Of a stretch of 60,000 bases of DNA, positions 43,498 through 55,288 are shown one piece after another. Numbering within the stretch: the stretch's first letter is position 1; each line of letters begins with the position of its first letter. Below the pieces are notes generated by a model. The model saw only the letters and a list, made by a program, of their open reading frames with translations. It had not been told where the DNA came from and did not search any database. The position numbers were made by a program, and so were the translations under genes. The stretch spans positions 5,189,528-5,249,527 of the forward strand of contig NC_045140.1 in the NCBI RefSeq assembly GCF_008831285.2, read 5' to 3'. This DNA is from Nymphaea colorata. Its lineage: Eukaryota > Streptophyta > Magnoliopsida > Nymphaeales > Nymphaeaceae.

Positions 43498-44897
43498 CTT
43501 CAATCACTCAACACTAAGGTCAGGAGGTCAGGCTGTTTCTATTGTTATGGAGTTACTTGAAAGCGAGTATTGAAATTCAGACTCCTGTTGTCAACCAATC
43601 GATGAACAAAACAAGATCAATCTGTCTGAAGTGTCTTTTGACAGAAGAATGTTACCTTCTTCAGGTGGGACTACGTTGAGGCTTCATTGAATAGAAAAGA
43701 GTCCGTGACCAAATTTTTCACGATCCGTATCAGGAAGTTTGTAATCGTAGTCCATCAACCACGATATTTCAATTACATCAGAAGATCGCTAATGGGTGGG
43801 TGGTCTGATATTTATTCGCTACCAGGGGCAACCACATTTCAACTCCTTTATCTCAAAATACGTGGACCATTCCCTCCTTTTGAGTCTTCTTTGAAAACTC
43901 CCAACATCCACTATTGGCGATCATGCTCTCAATGTCCCCTCCTAACCTGATCCATTCAGTCTTCCTCGTGCATTTCAAAAGAGGAATGCTTCATCCACTT
44001 CACTGGTTTGTGAGCAGCAGAGTATTCATCAAAGGAAGTGTAGCATTACATTAGTTTAGATAAAACTTTATTCATCAAAGGAAGTGTAGCATTGCATTAG
44101 TTTAGATAAACTTTATGGTTTCACACATCATTTTTTTATTATTGTGTAGAATTTCGATTTATGATTGTTTTTTTTATTGAAAAAGGGTGACCTCTCTCTT
44201 TGACTGTGATAGATGTCATGATAAGTGGGAAAATCGGGGCGTCCTCTTCCATGGCAATTGTGGAAGAAGCTGCATCATTTTTTTTTTCTCTAGGAAAGCC
44301 TCATTTGATATCTTGCATGTGTGCTCCTAATTTTGCTACAGATGATCAAGACAAGAAAAGGGCTAGAATAAAAAAAACTCAAACTTCCTTGGTGGCTTTG
44401 TGGAAACAGAGCACTTTCTGATTTTAGTTTGTGAGCTTTTCTTTATACCCAGCATGATAAAAAACTAGGCCTCTTTTAGAATCACAGTTCAGGGAGAGAA
44501 TTATCTTAGCCTTTCCTTTATTATCAAGGGAACATAGAATTTCTTACCCTCTCCAAATAAGATGTCATGTTTCTGTCCCCCAACACCGAAAGTGGAGAGA
44601 GCTTTGTATAAAGCCATCATCTGTTCAGAGCAAGTACGGCTGGTTGTCAATTTCTGCTAGATGTTCTTCAACAAAGGATAAAATATTGGCTCTTCTAAGT
44701 ATAAAACGTGATGCAGTTCTGTGCAAAGCTGGTGTCCTGAGCTCCCTATGCCTGAGATATTGCATGGTTTGCAGGTAGGCTTTCATGCATGTTATACAGT
44801 TCAGAGTCATGTGCTTGTTGATTTTTATGGAGATTTGTTGCCATGTTTGTCTGGTTCTCCTTCATTTTTGCTGGCCATGACCAGCGCCTGTTACGGT
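43498..44897. other. Decayed sequence right of the DnaJ fragment
   Basis: No gene could be recognised. Parts are related to elsewhere in the window: 43483-43570 is repeated at 45098-45185, and 43850-43930 plus 44110-44185 are diverged copies of the S1 tail (CTCAAAATACG...CACTATTGG and TTTCACACATCAT). A 46-bp imperfect tandem duplication lies at about 44025-44116. A 73-codon open frame at 44200-44421 has no family that I recognise. Confidence 0.5.
44738..44830 (+). repeat. Exon-end fragment, copy 1
   Basis: GTCCTGAGCTCCCTATGCCTGAGATATTGCATGG and the following AG/GT-type region are repeated with differences at about 45897-45990. The second copy reads openly as VKSVEGVELMDFARFPELTM then PEIAWFAG before a donor-like GCAGGGAGG, which suggests a captured exon. 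I do not recognise the family. Confidence 0.5.
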
Positions 44898-45075
44898 CAG
44901 TGGCGTAGCCACATTGTGGCTGGTGTGGGCAAGTTGCCCATAGCAGCCTCACATAATTAGTTTGATACATATGTTTGATATATTTGATTGTTATACAGGT
45001 GTCCCAAAAAAATTAAAGGTATTGAATGGTGCCCCCACCAAAAAAAATTTTTTTGGCTCCTGGCTCCGCTAGTGG
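44898..45075. mobile_element. Small terminal-inverted-repeat element (MITE-like, 178 bp)
   Basis: The left end CAGTGGCGTAGCCA and right end TGGCTCCGCTAGTGG are inverted copies of each other with few mismatches, enclosing AT-rich DNA with CCCACCAAAAAAAATTT. Such GTGGCGGAGCCA ends are widespread in short plant DNA transposon derivatives. No clear target duplication is visible. Confidence 0.6.
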
Positions 45076-46122
45076 ATACTGGGAGTAGCTTTTTTGTGCA
45101 CTACTATATTTTGTCTGACTTCAATCACTCAACACTAACAGGGTCAGATAGTTTCTATATGGAGTTACTTGAAAGCGAGACTTCAAGTATAAGAAGTTGA
45201 ATAAGAAACTGAAAGTAAACGAGATTTTTGCAGGTCAATGGATGATGGTTTTTTATGCATTAAGAACAAAATTGTTCAAATTTGTTTTTGTCGACACCAT
45301 GTGCTTGGAAGACTAGGAAAGTTGTGATGACTTCTTCCTTTTAATTGCGTACTGTGTCCAAAGGGCCTTATGGTCAGTTGGAACACGAATTTTGGAATGA
45401 GTAGGGGCATCGGCGTTGGGTCTTCCTTCATAAACAGCAACACCAAGGAGAGAGAACACAAAGGAGAGAGAAAGTAGTCCGGATGAATAGGGGCATCGGC
45501 GTGAAAAAATTAGTGGACAAGACCTTGGTTGGACTTTCCAGTGGGACAGAGTTAAGAGTCTTTCCCATGTTGGACATGCTGCATTTTTCTTCTAGTCCCC
45601 TGAGAGAGCTCTCACAATTTCTCCTTTAGTTGAACCCTTGGCAGTCCAATAACGTTAGACATTCTTACCCCTTTAAACATCTTGGCCATGCTAATTATTT
45701 TTTCGACACCATTGGGATACATGATGATCTAGGGCTTAGACCTTTGGCTTACATAGGACTGGAAGGAGTCAAGGGGATATCAGAACAGCCATCTGATATC
45801 TAGGCTTTCAGCTCTACTCTTGTGATATTTTGTGTATGCAGGCTATAGCTGCAGTTAAGTCAGTAGAAGGCGTCGAGTTAATGGACTTTGCTCGTTTTCC
45901 TGAGCTCACAATGCCTGAGATTGCATGGTTTGCAGGGAGGCTTTTATGTATGGTTATACAGTTTTAGAGTCCTGTGGACCCCTGTAGTTGGATGAAAGAT
46001 TCATGCAGTCAAGGATGTGTGATGCATTGGAGCATGTGTGATGCATTGGAGCGCAGCCGCATGGAGATGTTGTCGACCCCAGAAGTCTTCACGCTCCATA
46101 GATACCCTTGAAGAATTTAGGG
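45076..46122. other. Mixed remnants without a recognisable intact gene
   Basis: Contains the second copies of two local repeats (45098-45185 and 45897-45990) and an exon-like open stretch at about 45841-45937 (VKSVEGVELMDFARFPELTM). A GGGGCATCGGCG segment occurs twice (45405 and 45489), and GGAGCATGTGTGATGCATT is doubled near 46010-46050. Confidence 0.4.
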
Positions 46123-48120
46123 TTACACAAAACTTGGGTTATTTGCAATATAAGTGGCAGACCTGTTATCACAAAACATTGTCATAGGTAGTTGAACTGG
46201 AATGTCAAGGCTTTCAAGCATGGATTTAACCCATGTTAATTCTGCTGCCGTTTTGGCCATGGCCCTATATTCTGACTCAGCACTAGACCGTGAGACCACA
46301 TTCTGTTTCTTGCTCCTCCAAGATATAAGATTCCCTCCTACAAAAACACAAAAGCCAATGGTGGATTTTCTATCTTCAACAGATCCTACATAGTCTGCAT
46401 CACTATAGGCTTGGACATCAGGAGAAGACTTTAAGTATTTGAGTATCATCAATGCAGCTTCCCAATGAATCTTCCTCGGTTTCTCCATAAATTGACTCAA
46501 TTTTCCCACTGCAAAACTAATATCTGGTCTTGTAACTGTCACATAAAGAAGTTTTCCAATTAACGATCTATACGTCTTGGACTCTACAAGTTCTAACTGC
46601 TCATCATGTAGGTGCAATCGTGGATTCATGGGAATGGTGGCAGGTTTTGCCCCCAACATTTCAGTTTCTTGCAAAGTCTAAAATGTACTTTCTTTGAGAG
46701 AGAACTATTCCTTCTTTACCACGAGCCACTTCTATTCCAAGAAAATACCTCAAGTGTCCAGGATCTTTTGTGACAAAATGCTTTTGCAGAAATTCTTTGG
46801 TCTCAGATATACCTTGTTTATAGTTGTCGATCAATATAATATCATCAACATATACTCCAATATCATCAACATATACTGCCAAGATGACCATATCCAACTC
46901 TCCCTTCTTAACAAACACTGAATGATCAAGAGGTGACCTTTGGAATCCACTCTATGAGACAATATCAGATAGTTTATGAAACCACGCACAGGGACTTTGT
47001 TTCAGTCCATCTATGGCCTTTCGCAATTTGCACACGTTCCCACACTCCCCCTGAACCTCGAAGCCAGGTGGTTGTTGTGGTTGTTGCATATAAACTGTCT
47101 CCTCAAGATCGCCATACAAGAATGCATTTTTGACTTCCAATTGATGCATCTGCCAGTCATAGTGAACTGCAAGAGAAATCAAGAGGCGAATGATACCTAG
47201 CCGAGCCACCGTGTCAAAAAAATCAACACCATAGGTCTGAGTATACCCTTTTGCGACCAGCCGAGCTTTATAGCGTTCAAGGGTACCATCTGCATGGTAT
47301 TTGATAGTGAATACCCATTTGGATCCAACAATATCACAACCAGAAGGAGGAGCAATAAGGTCCCATGTATTGCGTTCCTGTAAAGTATGTATTTCCTCTT
47401 CCATAGCCTGGCGCCAATTAGGGTCTAGTAATGCTTGTTGATGACATGTCGGAGTAGTATAAGTAGACAGAGCATGAATGAATTATTGCACCTTGTCACT
47501 TACATATTCAGACATCACAAACTGTGAAATTGGATGAATGGTGCATTGACGTTTACCCTTCCTCAAGGCAATAGGAAGATCTTGCGAGTCATAGATAACC
47601 GGAGGTGAGGAATCAGGTACACTTACCTCAGGAGAGGATGATGGAGGAGAGCCATGTGAGAGACCCTGTCGGCGAGAGTAGACTAATGGAGGATCCGAAA
47701 AACGACTTCGAGGTGGTGATGAACTCGGAAGGGACATAAGCGGGAAAGGTAGGATTTGCAAAGGGCATTGAGGGAGACTCTCAGGACAAGAGGTTGATGG
47801 TTGTGGAAAATATGGACGGGACTCAAAGAATGTGACATCCGCACTGACTTACTCTTTCTGGGTGAGAGGGTCAAAAGCATTTATAGCCTCGTTGGTTCTT
47901 GGGATGACCAATGAAGATACATTTTCGGGCTTGGGCAGCAAGTTTATCTCGCTTTGGTCCAAGGATATGAACGAAGCATGTGCATCCAAACACACGAGGT
48001 GGAGTTTGAAACAATGGACGATCCGGGTAAAGCATTTGAACTGGAATTTTGTTAAGTATAGATGAAGATGGTAGGCGATTAATGAGGTAACAAGCAGTTA
48101 AGATCGCATCCCCCCAAAAG
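46123..48120 (-). pseudogene. Ty1/copia pol remnant (integrase end, RT, RNase H) of another family
   Basis: On the minus strand, from 48120 down, come the end of integrase (LINRLPSSIL, PRVFGCTCFVH), a proline/serine-rich spacer, then RT (GSKWVFTIKYHADGTLERYK, QLEVKNAFLYGDLEETVYM, VYVDDI) and RNase H (AYSDADYVGSVEDRKSTIGF, SRSSAESEYRAMAK, MFCDNRSATYIANNP). It is broken by stops near 46950, 46660 and 47480. A 21-bp tandem duplication (46840-46881) repeats the YVDD catalytic motif (VYVDDIGVYVDDI). No LTRs or gag were found with it. It differs clearly from copia-1 and copia-2. Confidence 0.88.
46840..46881 (-). repeat. 21-bp in-frame tandem duplication of the YVDD coding sequence
   Basis: TATCATCAACATATACT occurs at 46840 and 46861, adding seven residues and a second VYVDDI to the RT remnant. 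Confidence 0.92.
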
Positions 48121-48254
48121 TAAGATGGGCAAAACTTTTTGTTTACATTGTAATTTTGTTTTTACCCTAATTCTCACCCTTAAGTAAGGGTTAGGGTACG
48201 TGATGAATAATAAGTTGGACGTGTTTTCTTCTCTCTCTTTCTCTCACAACAACA

Positions 48255-48267
48255 TGGTATCAAAGCC
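48255..48267 (+). promoter_or_regulatory. Primer-binding-site remnant of a plus-strand copia element
   Basis: TGGTATCAAAGCC follows CTCTCACAACAACA, which looks like an LTR end. One base differs from the usual TGGTATCAGAGCC. The upstream LTR (start perhaps near 48138) has no clear TG end. Confidence 0.6.
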
Positions 48268-48967
48268 AGCGGCGTGATCACTTCAGGCTGCCGGCGACTG
48301 GCAGATTTCCGGCGATCTCCTTTCCGGTGACTGTCAGGTTTCTAACCCCCAAACTCTCTCTTCCTCTCTCTTCGGTTGATGGGCAGAGACTGAATCTCCC
48401 TCTCTCGTTCTTCCTCCTCTCGTTCTTCCCCCTCTCTCGTCTCTCCATCTCTTTTATCATCTCCTTCTTCTTCTTCCTTCTCTTGCTCGTTGGAGGGTGG
48501 AATCTGATCACGCCTATGTGGAACGCGTGATCAGATCCACTAGTGGAACATGGTGTGGCTGCTGGGATCCTGTCGCTGTTGCTGATCAGAAATTGCTTGT
48601 TGCTGTTTCTGGTTGTGGATAGCTGCTGCTTTTCGGGGAGATGGTTTATTGACGTTGCTAATTGTGGAACAGCAAGATGTGGACTTGCTGTTTGAGAGTT
48701 GCGAGGTTGAGAACAGAAAAAGCAGCGGCAGTCTTCGTCTGTAAGTTTGTTTTTTCAGCAGTAATTACTGTCCAAGTTTCCTACTATTCAGGGACGTGAA
48801 GGAAGTGTCACTGCTACCTACTTTGAATGCATGTTAACAACATCTAGACGTTAAAAATCTGTGACTGGATTTTTCTGCCTGCACGTTCATTTTTTTTCAG
48901 CAGTCTATATTAAGTGTGCAGAGATTTTATATTAAGTGTGCAAAGATTCTTTTCTTTGATCTTCACT
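48268..48967 (+). other. Leader of the copia gag remnant
   Basis: Pyrimidine-rich leader (CTCTCTTCCTC repeats near 48350-48480) followed by AT-rich DNA. TATTAAGTGTGCAGAGATT and TATTAAGTGTGCAAAGATT stand in tandem near 48907-48948. Confidence 0.5.
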
Positions 48968-49414
48968 ATGGAGCAGAGGGATAGTATTGTTGATACACAG
49001 GGAGAATATAAAGTCTCTGGGAATCTTCTTTCATTTGGGTCTACCGTGAAGTTAGATGGCTCAAATTATGAAATTTGGTGTCGCGTATATATGATGTCTG
49101 TTAAGGGGCATAGAAAGAAACATGTTATTGAGGAGGAAGAACCCCTAACTAAGACCGGAAAATATTCTACATGGGAGGAAGATAACAATATTGTGATGTC
49201 ATGGATTATGAATAGTATGCAGACACACATCACTCCTACGATTGCTTATTATACCTCTGTGAATAGTGTGCAGACACACATCACTCCTACGATTGCTTAT
49301 TATACCTCTGCCAAGCATATGTGGGAATTTCTGAAGCAAACTTACTCTCATGATAAGAATATGAGCAAAGTCTTGCAGGTTGAAGAAGAACTTCTTAAAC
49401 TTCAACACAAATGA
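48968..49414 (+). pseudogene. Ty1/copia gag remnant
   Basis: From ATG 48968, MEQRDSIVDTQGEYKVSG, then FGSTVKLDGSNYEIWCRVYM and HMWEFLKQTYSHDKNMSKVL match the N-terminal gag of plant copia elements (UBN2/retrotran-gag type). It stops at 49414, before the zinc knuckle, and no pol follows on this strand. A 51-bp in-frame tandem duplication (49210-49260 / 49261-49311) repeats QTHITPTIAYYTS. With the minus-strand pol remnant on its left it makes a tail-to-tail-like arrangement, though I cannot show the two were one element. Confidence 0.8.
49210..49311 (+). repeat. 51-bp in-frame tandem duplication in copia gag
   Basis: GAATAGT(A/G)TGCAGACACACA... begins at 49210 and 49261 and is nearly identical over 51 bp (17 codons). 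Confidence 0.93.
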
Positions 49415-49893
49415 TGCAGCTGAAAAAAATTGTGGCGCTTTGGGGAAGAGATTGATATGCGTGGATACAAAAAGAAAATAAAAATTGCAGAGATTGACAG
49501 ACGTGTATACAAGGATACAGACTGATGGTGGAGAGAAGATGTCTGGCAGCACTCTGCAGGTTGACTGGCATGTCGTGACAGGTACTCCATAGTCTCGACT
49601 GGCTCTAGCAACTCTCATCATGACACCTCAAATCCTCCACGTAACCCAGGTATGAGTTCACCCTTGCATCGACCTCCCAAAATGGAGTTTGACCTCTCGG
49701 CATAGTTGAGTTTAGTTGTGGGAGTCGTTTCATAGAATCGGGTTGGGGAGGCATCTCGGTTTGAAGAACTGAGGGAGTGACGTATCGGCTTTAAGAACCG
49801 GGTCGGGGAGCAACTCAGTTTCAAGAACCAAGTTGGGGAGACATCTCAGTTCGAGTTGAGGAGCCTCTCGATTTCATGAACCAGGTTGGAGAC

Positions 49894-50098
49894 TGTTACA
49901 GTCTAGGGTTCGGATCAGGAATCGGGTCTACTGGACTGATCCAGAAGATCACTATAAATAAGGGAATTGTGGGGGTCATTAGGGTTATCGATGAACTAGG
50001 GATTTTCCTCAGGTGAGGGTTGCTCTAACAGGGTTAGGCAGTGTGTGTGGGTGAGTGTTTTCTTGTAGCAGGTGGATGTTAGCAGGTGGTGGCTAACA
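49894..50098 (+). repeat. Candidate short LTR with adjoining primer site
   Basis: It begins TGTTACAG and ends GGCTAACA, giving TGTTA/TAACA inverted ends, and is followed after one base by TGGTATCAGAGCC at 50100-50112. No second copy was found in the window, so this is a truncated element or a partial LTR. Before it (49640-49890) lie imperfect repeats of GGGGAGGCATCTCGGTTT / GGGGAGACATCTCAGTTC. Confidence 0.5.
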
Positions 50099-50900
50099 AT
50101 GGTATCAGAGCCGGTCGTCTTATTCACCAAACCAGACCACCTCTTTACATTGTCTGCTGATGAGGATGAGGATCCTGCAGTTCTTGAATCTTTTTGCAAG
50201 CAATTGGAGGAAGAGCACCAAATGATGGACAAGTTCACGGAGGCGATGGAAAGGAAGGGTGGGAAGATCGAGCACGAGAATCCATGAATAAGAGATTGGG
50301 AATGATAATGGCACGACAAAAGACTTTCAAAGATCTGCTGGAACAATTGCTTAACAACTTAGATGGTAAGGTGATCAGAACTGAGAACATTCTAGAGTTG
50401 TCATACAAGGATGGAGAACAAATAGCAAAGGTAGTGTCCGCCTCTCAAGACAAAGAGATGGTTAAGGTCTGTCATCAACTGGATTTTTATGGTAGCAACA
50501 ATAATTTCCCTTGCGTTGAGGTCATGAAGCAAGAGATTGCAGGAAGTGAAGAGAACCTACAAGAAAATGGCCATAAAATCGTTAACGTTGATGAAAAAGG
50601 AACGGGCCAGATTGTATGAAATCTTGGATGTTTGTTCATACTTCATGCCGATTCAAGTTGGAAAAAGAAATAGTTGGAATTGGGAAGCACCATTTAGGCC
50701 ATAGGGGCACATTCGTTCGATCACCCAAGAAAGGCACCATTGCCCTATCGCCAATAGTCAAACGGCAAGGTACGCAGAGCGCCAAGTTGCTTTGCTGGAG
50801 GCCTCACATGCGAATGGAAGGAGTGCAAAGCAGCCATGGAAACCACCATGGCGGAATGGCATGAATAGTCAGGCGATCAAGGAGGAGGTGAGGCTGGCGA
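50099..50900 (+). pseudogene. Coding remnant after the candidate LTR, family not recognised
   Basis: Open stretches follow the primer site: VSEPVVLFTKPDHLFTLSAD then ESFCKQLEEEHQMMDKFTEA. After a frame change come MNKRLGMIMARQKTFKDLLE and EQIAKVVSASQDKEMVKVCH. The sequence is charged and helix-rich, as in a gag or coiled-coil protein. A basic, proline-containing part follows near 50690-50860. Position suggests the gag of the element whose LTR precedes it, but no knuckle, protease or RT is seen and I do not recognise the family. Confidence 0.4.
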
Positions 50901-51284
50901 CTCAAAGCAAGATGCAGGGACGCGAGGGAACGGAGATCTCAGGCACCACTATTTGATATTACAGTTGGTGACATTTTTCCCTTGGTGATTTGCTATCATG
51001 TTCCAAAAAGGGGCAAGTTCAACGTTGGGCATTCTCTTACCAATGGCAAGTCTATGAGAATAAGGGAAAAGCCTCATAAAGGTCCGAAGGGTCCTTTGAG
51101 ATCCAATTGCAAGGGTTTTGAGGGATATCAGACCATTGGGGATGAAATCGTAGGCCGATTACAAGGAGAGAGAGAGAGGTTGCATACCAGTGCCCCAGTT
51201 CTTGGAGCCGGAAATTGTCACTCCCAACCTTAACTGGATTGCCATTGCAAGTTTGAAAATCAGTCCTCTAATGTAGTCAGGGAA

Positions 51285-51561
51285 GCACCTTGATGACGCT
51301 GACACTCTTTGGCATGGGTGTCTCCTCGATGCATTCTTTCATTTCCTTCACAAGAATAGTCTTGCAGTGCGGCAGCTTTCACAAGGCCAACCAGACTACT
51401 TGGAGGAGAAGGATAAAATCATGGTTGGTATGGGAGTTCCTTACTCAAAAATTGATAGGGAGAAGGTCCTAGTGGCCATTCCTAATGCAAGACGGTACGT
51501 ACAAGGAATGGTAAAGAATGCATATATACTGATATGGAGGGCCACTCTTAAGCTGTGGTGA
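51285..51561 (+). pseudogene. Exon-like open segment, family not recognised
   Basis: An open frame across 51285-51561 reads LDDADTLWHGCLLDAFFHFL, then AVRQLSQGQPDYLEEKDKIM, and ends REKVLVAIPNARRYVQGMVK with a stop at 51559. The composition is that of a real protein, not chance, and the frame has no splice donor at its end. It may be the last exon of a captured or decayed gene. Other open pieces at 50982-51233 (GKPHKGPKG-like) are weaker. Confidence 0.4.
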
Positions 51562-53789
51562 ACCAGGCAGCGGGCTTAGAACAGTTCATAAATTCCGACA
51601 TTACCTCTGAAATTCGGGTCAATTAGTAAATGCCCCAAATTGGTAAGTGAAAATGTTGATTTGCACGTGCTGAAATACCAAGGAAACCCATCATTGATTT
51701 ACACAAGTACTAAAGCAGACAAATCATTTCTGTCTTTAGAAAGAAAGGTTAGTTCAAATCCTTGTTAAATTATAGAAATTGCTTTAGTTTTGATTGTGCC
51801 ATATATGAACAATGATTTTGAAGTAAAGCTTGTGGAAAGTTCAATATTCAGCTACAGACAAGCTTGGCCATGATTGTACACATTTTACTTAGGGGAAGGA
51901 TATGCTCTAGAAAAACATTTTTCCTTGTTGGTAACAATGATTAGTAATCACATATTGGAACCATGATACACCAATGTCCGACATTTCTCTTGAATTTCTG
52001 TGCAAGAGACTGCTTTCATTAAAGAGAAACCTATGTGTTTCCTCATTGATGTTAATGATCATTAATCGCATATGGGAAGCTTGAGAGATCATTTCCCCTC
52101 ATTCTCATGAATTTCTGTGCAATGTTTAGCTTTCTTACAGACAAAAAGCACATTGTATCTCATAAAACCACAATCACATACAGAAACCTTGAGAGTGCAT
52201 TTTCTAACTTTTCATGTGTACTTACTGCAAGACATTGTTGTACTGTCTCTCTCTCTCTCGCTCAATCTATAGAAAGTTGTAGACTGCTTTCATTGGACAC
52301 TGATGTATGTATTTATGAATCCATGATGCAATTCCTTTCATTTATGCAATTGTCTAGACGTGTCATAATAGGTCTCCAGTCGTAAACTGAGTGTAAAATT
52401 TTTGTCAAAGCTATATAGATGACTAAACAAATGCATCAATTAGATTTCGTCACTTTCATGTAGCTAGCACGGACTGCATGTGACTGGAAATTAGATGAAC
52501 AAGTTAGGTTTTGAAGAGTGCTTAAACCTAGTTGATATGTTGGAGTATTGCCGAAGAGAGGGCTAGGTCTGAATACAGTATTGTAAAGGAGGCTTGGTAG
52601 AAATGGCCATGCTGCATTCACCTTATTGCATTCTTAATTGTGCTTCTTTCAGAGTTGAAATTATTTGTTACGGAACTAGGTATGAATGCATTAACCTTTT
52701 AAGGGAGTATTATGCATGAAAATATAAGCTGAAAAAATAACAGGTCGAGCTTCTTCTATGGCGCAGAACTGTGTATGCCGCATTTGACATGCTAAAGTGT
52801 CTTCTATATTCATTTTGACCTTTGATCTCCTCAACGGTACATTCTACATTCTATAGTTGTAATGTCTCACATGATAGCAAATGCAGTAAAAGAGAGCAAA
52901 GAGTTTTGTTCCTTTCTCTGTTGCTGCACTTGATATGAACATCTCATTTTATCCTTCTTCAGGAAACAATATTGGACGAGGAAGAGGTATAAAATTGGTA
53001 GCTATCCTACGTCCAGTGGTCAGCCATTATCAAGATTCTTCTACTTTCAGTGAGGGCAAACTTATACAAGTCCTTCTAGCCAGTTTAGGTTAACCTTCTT
53101 AAGCTTAATATTCTTGTCATGTAAGCCTTTTTTTTTTTTTTTTCAGATCAACCATTTCCAGTCATTCATGTAAATCTTCATTTGATGCCTTCTATTTTTT
53201 TAGTTTGTCAACATCCTCTGTGCGGTATAAAGTTTGTCAACAGCCTCTGTGTGGATGAAAGACCTGTTTTCAAGTAAACCCAATTTTGCTTCCTTATCCA
53301 ACACTACCTCAGAATTAATTTTTTTGTATAGAGTAAACAAGACTGTGTTGTGGTTGATGTCCATTTTAAACTTTAAGCTGGTCTATGGTTTTCCCATCAT
53401 TTTTGTTACTTCTTTAATTCTCTTGTGCTGAATACATTGGTAAGTCTTGTTGGTCTTCTTGTTGGCTGATTCAGGTGTTACGAGACTGAGTTTCTTTGGT
53501 TCTCTGTATGTTGTTTTGACCCCTGTTGCGTTGCGTTGAAGTGGACATTATTGATGCAATATTATATTTGTTTCTTTAACAGTCCAGTGAAGTGAATATT
53601 ATACTGTCATATATTTAAAGCCTGGATACTACCATCGTGTACTTGGTATGTTCTTTTTTGTCGCCATTTCTCTGGTAATTCAAGTGAGATTTGTTTGGAA
53701 ATGGAACCTTGTTACCTTTTCTCGTTCAGATGTATTTGTTTGCATTTTAGAGCATCTACAATTAAATTTCTAATTGTTTCATATAATTT
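51562..53789. other. AT-rich intergenic or intronic DNA
   Basis: No gene is recognised. It holds a CT microsatellite near 52244-52262 and a T-run near 53129-53145. AGTTTGTCAACA(T/G)CCTCTGTG occurs twice (about 53202 and 53230). Confidence 0.5.
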
Positions 53790-53799
53790 CTTGGCCTCC

Positions 53800-54031
53800 C
53801 GTTGGCGTCCGGGCCGGCCCGGGCCCGAGGCTGGGCAGGAAAAAACCTGGCTCGGGTCATATTGTTTTAATAATATATATTTATTATTAATAAATATATT
53901 TTATATTTTAAAAATGATTTTTAAATTAAAAAATTATTTTTTTAATTTTAAATGGGCCGAGTCTATCGGGCCGGGGCGAGACCCGGGCTATTGGGCCGGG
54001 CTTACCGGCCGACCCGATGCCCACCCTTGCG
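53800..54031. mobile_element. GC-ended MITE-like element
   Basis: The left GC-rich end (TTGGCGTCCGGGCCGGCC) and the right end, read in reverse (TGGGCATCGGGTCGGCC), are inverted copies of each other. The centre is almost pure A/T (TAATAATATATATTTATT). Ends with GGGTGGGCATCGGG are typical of widespread non-autonomous plant elements, possibly hAT-related. No target duplication was identified. Confidence 0.6.
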
Positions 54032-54907
54032 GTGTATTAATTAGTTCAATTAAAATGAAGGTATGAGGACCGACCGGTTTTACTATTACTAACATATGAG
54101 ATAGAAATAACATCCAAGACATCGTGCTGAATTGTCAACACGAAATATTTTAAAACTCCAATTCAGCACGTGACTACAAAAGTAACAAAGAAACTAAAAT
54201 CTCTATAAACCACACGCAAAGCAAATCCATCCTTTTAGGGCCATCCATTGATGAACAATGAGTCATGGGCGTCTATGATGCATCAACCAAAGATTTTGAT
54301 AATACCAACATACTACTGAAAAATATGTTAGTGGAATTAAAGGGGTTGCCGCGTCGTCTCCTCGCTCGGTCTGGGTTTGGGAAGGATTATCTCCAGCTGC
54401 CTAACCAATTATCTCTCTTAGTTTCCTTATTCATCCATAATCTTGTTGCCATGTTTATCCATTTTGTAAGGCAGGGATATTACAATTTATTATTTGGTCC
54501 TTTCTAGAAATTTATTATTTGGTCCAAAGCATATTCGTATATCTAAAAGGTAGAGGCTGCTTCGGAAGATCTGACTGTTTGTAATTTGGCGGTCAATTTG
54601 GACTATCAGGAATGATATTCTTTATAGGAATGCAACATACGATCGTTCGGCCATTGCATCCTTGGTTTGGAGTGAAGTCTCTCTCATCGTAGAGCTAGCC
54701 ACCTTCAGGATTTGATGAATTTGTTTCGACCTTCCATCGTTTCTAGTTTCTACTTTTCTAGTTTCTACTTAATTTCTGTTTTGAAGTTTGTTATTCCCCT
54801 CTCAACACTCATTGCGAGCTGGTGTATCTTTGTACATTGGCCTCCTTAATTAAGTTCGTTTTCAGCTCTCTCTCTCTACTGCTGATGTTTTCACCAATGC
54901 GGGGACC
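54032..54907. other. Intergenic DNA, nothing recognised
   Basis: AT-rich with no exon of a known family. GGTCC-TTT(C)TAGAAATTTATTATTTGGTCC repeats locally near 54495-54525. Confidence 0.4.
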
Positions 54908-55288
54908 TGCAAGAAACTGGAACATTAGCTATACGGAAGCACTAAGAATACCATAATAGATTCAAATGCCCCATAAAGAAAGTTTTTTCTAGAGGGCTCT
55001 ACACTTGTGTAGCGTAATTAGTTCGAGCCCATATTTCTACATGTTTATGCCGAAGATATTCTAAACAAAAACAAAAAAGTAAATTAAACAATTAGAAAAA
55101 TGGATCGCCGAAGCACCTAGCATTTCCCTCTTTTTTTCTCGACTCGCAAGCTGGGGCTAGGCAGCTGCGGGTCTCAAGCAAGAGATATGTAAATTGCATA
55201 TCATCTCTATAGAGAAACCAATTCAGCAGCTTAAAGAAACTGATCGATAATAAGTTTTGACTTTTGAAGTTTGCTTGTTTAAACGCCT
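54908..55288 (+). repeat. Inverted repeat, left arm (381 bp)
   Basis: It matches the reverse complement of 58743-59150 from TGCAAGAAACTGGAACATTAG through to AAACGCCT, with scattered substitutions and a roughly 25-bp internal gap in this arm. See the right arm for context. Confidence 0.92.
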
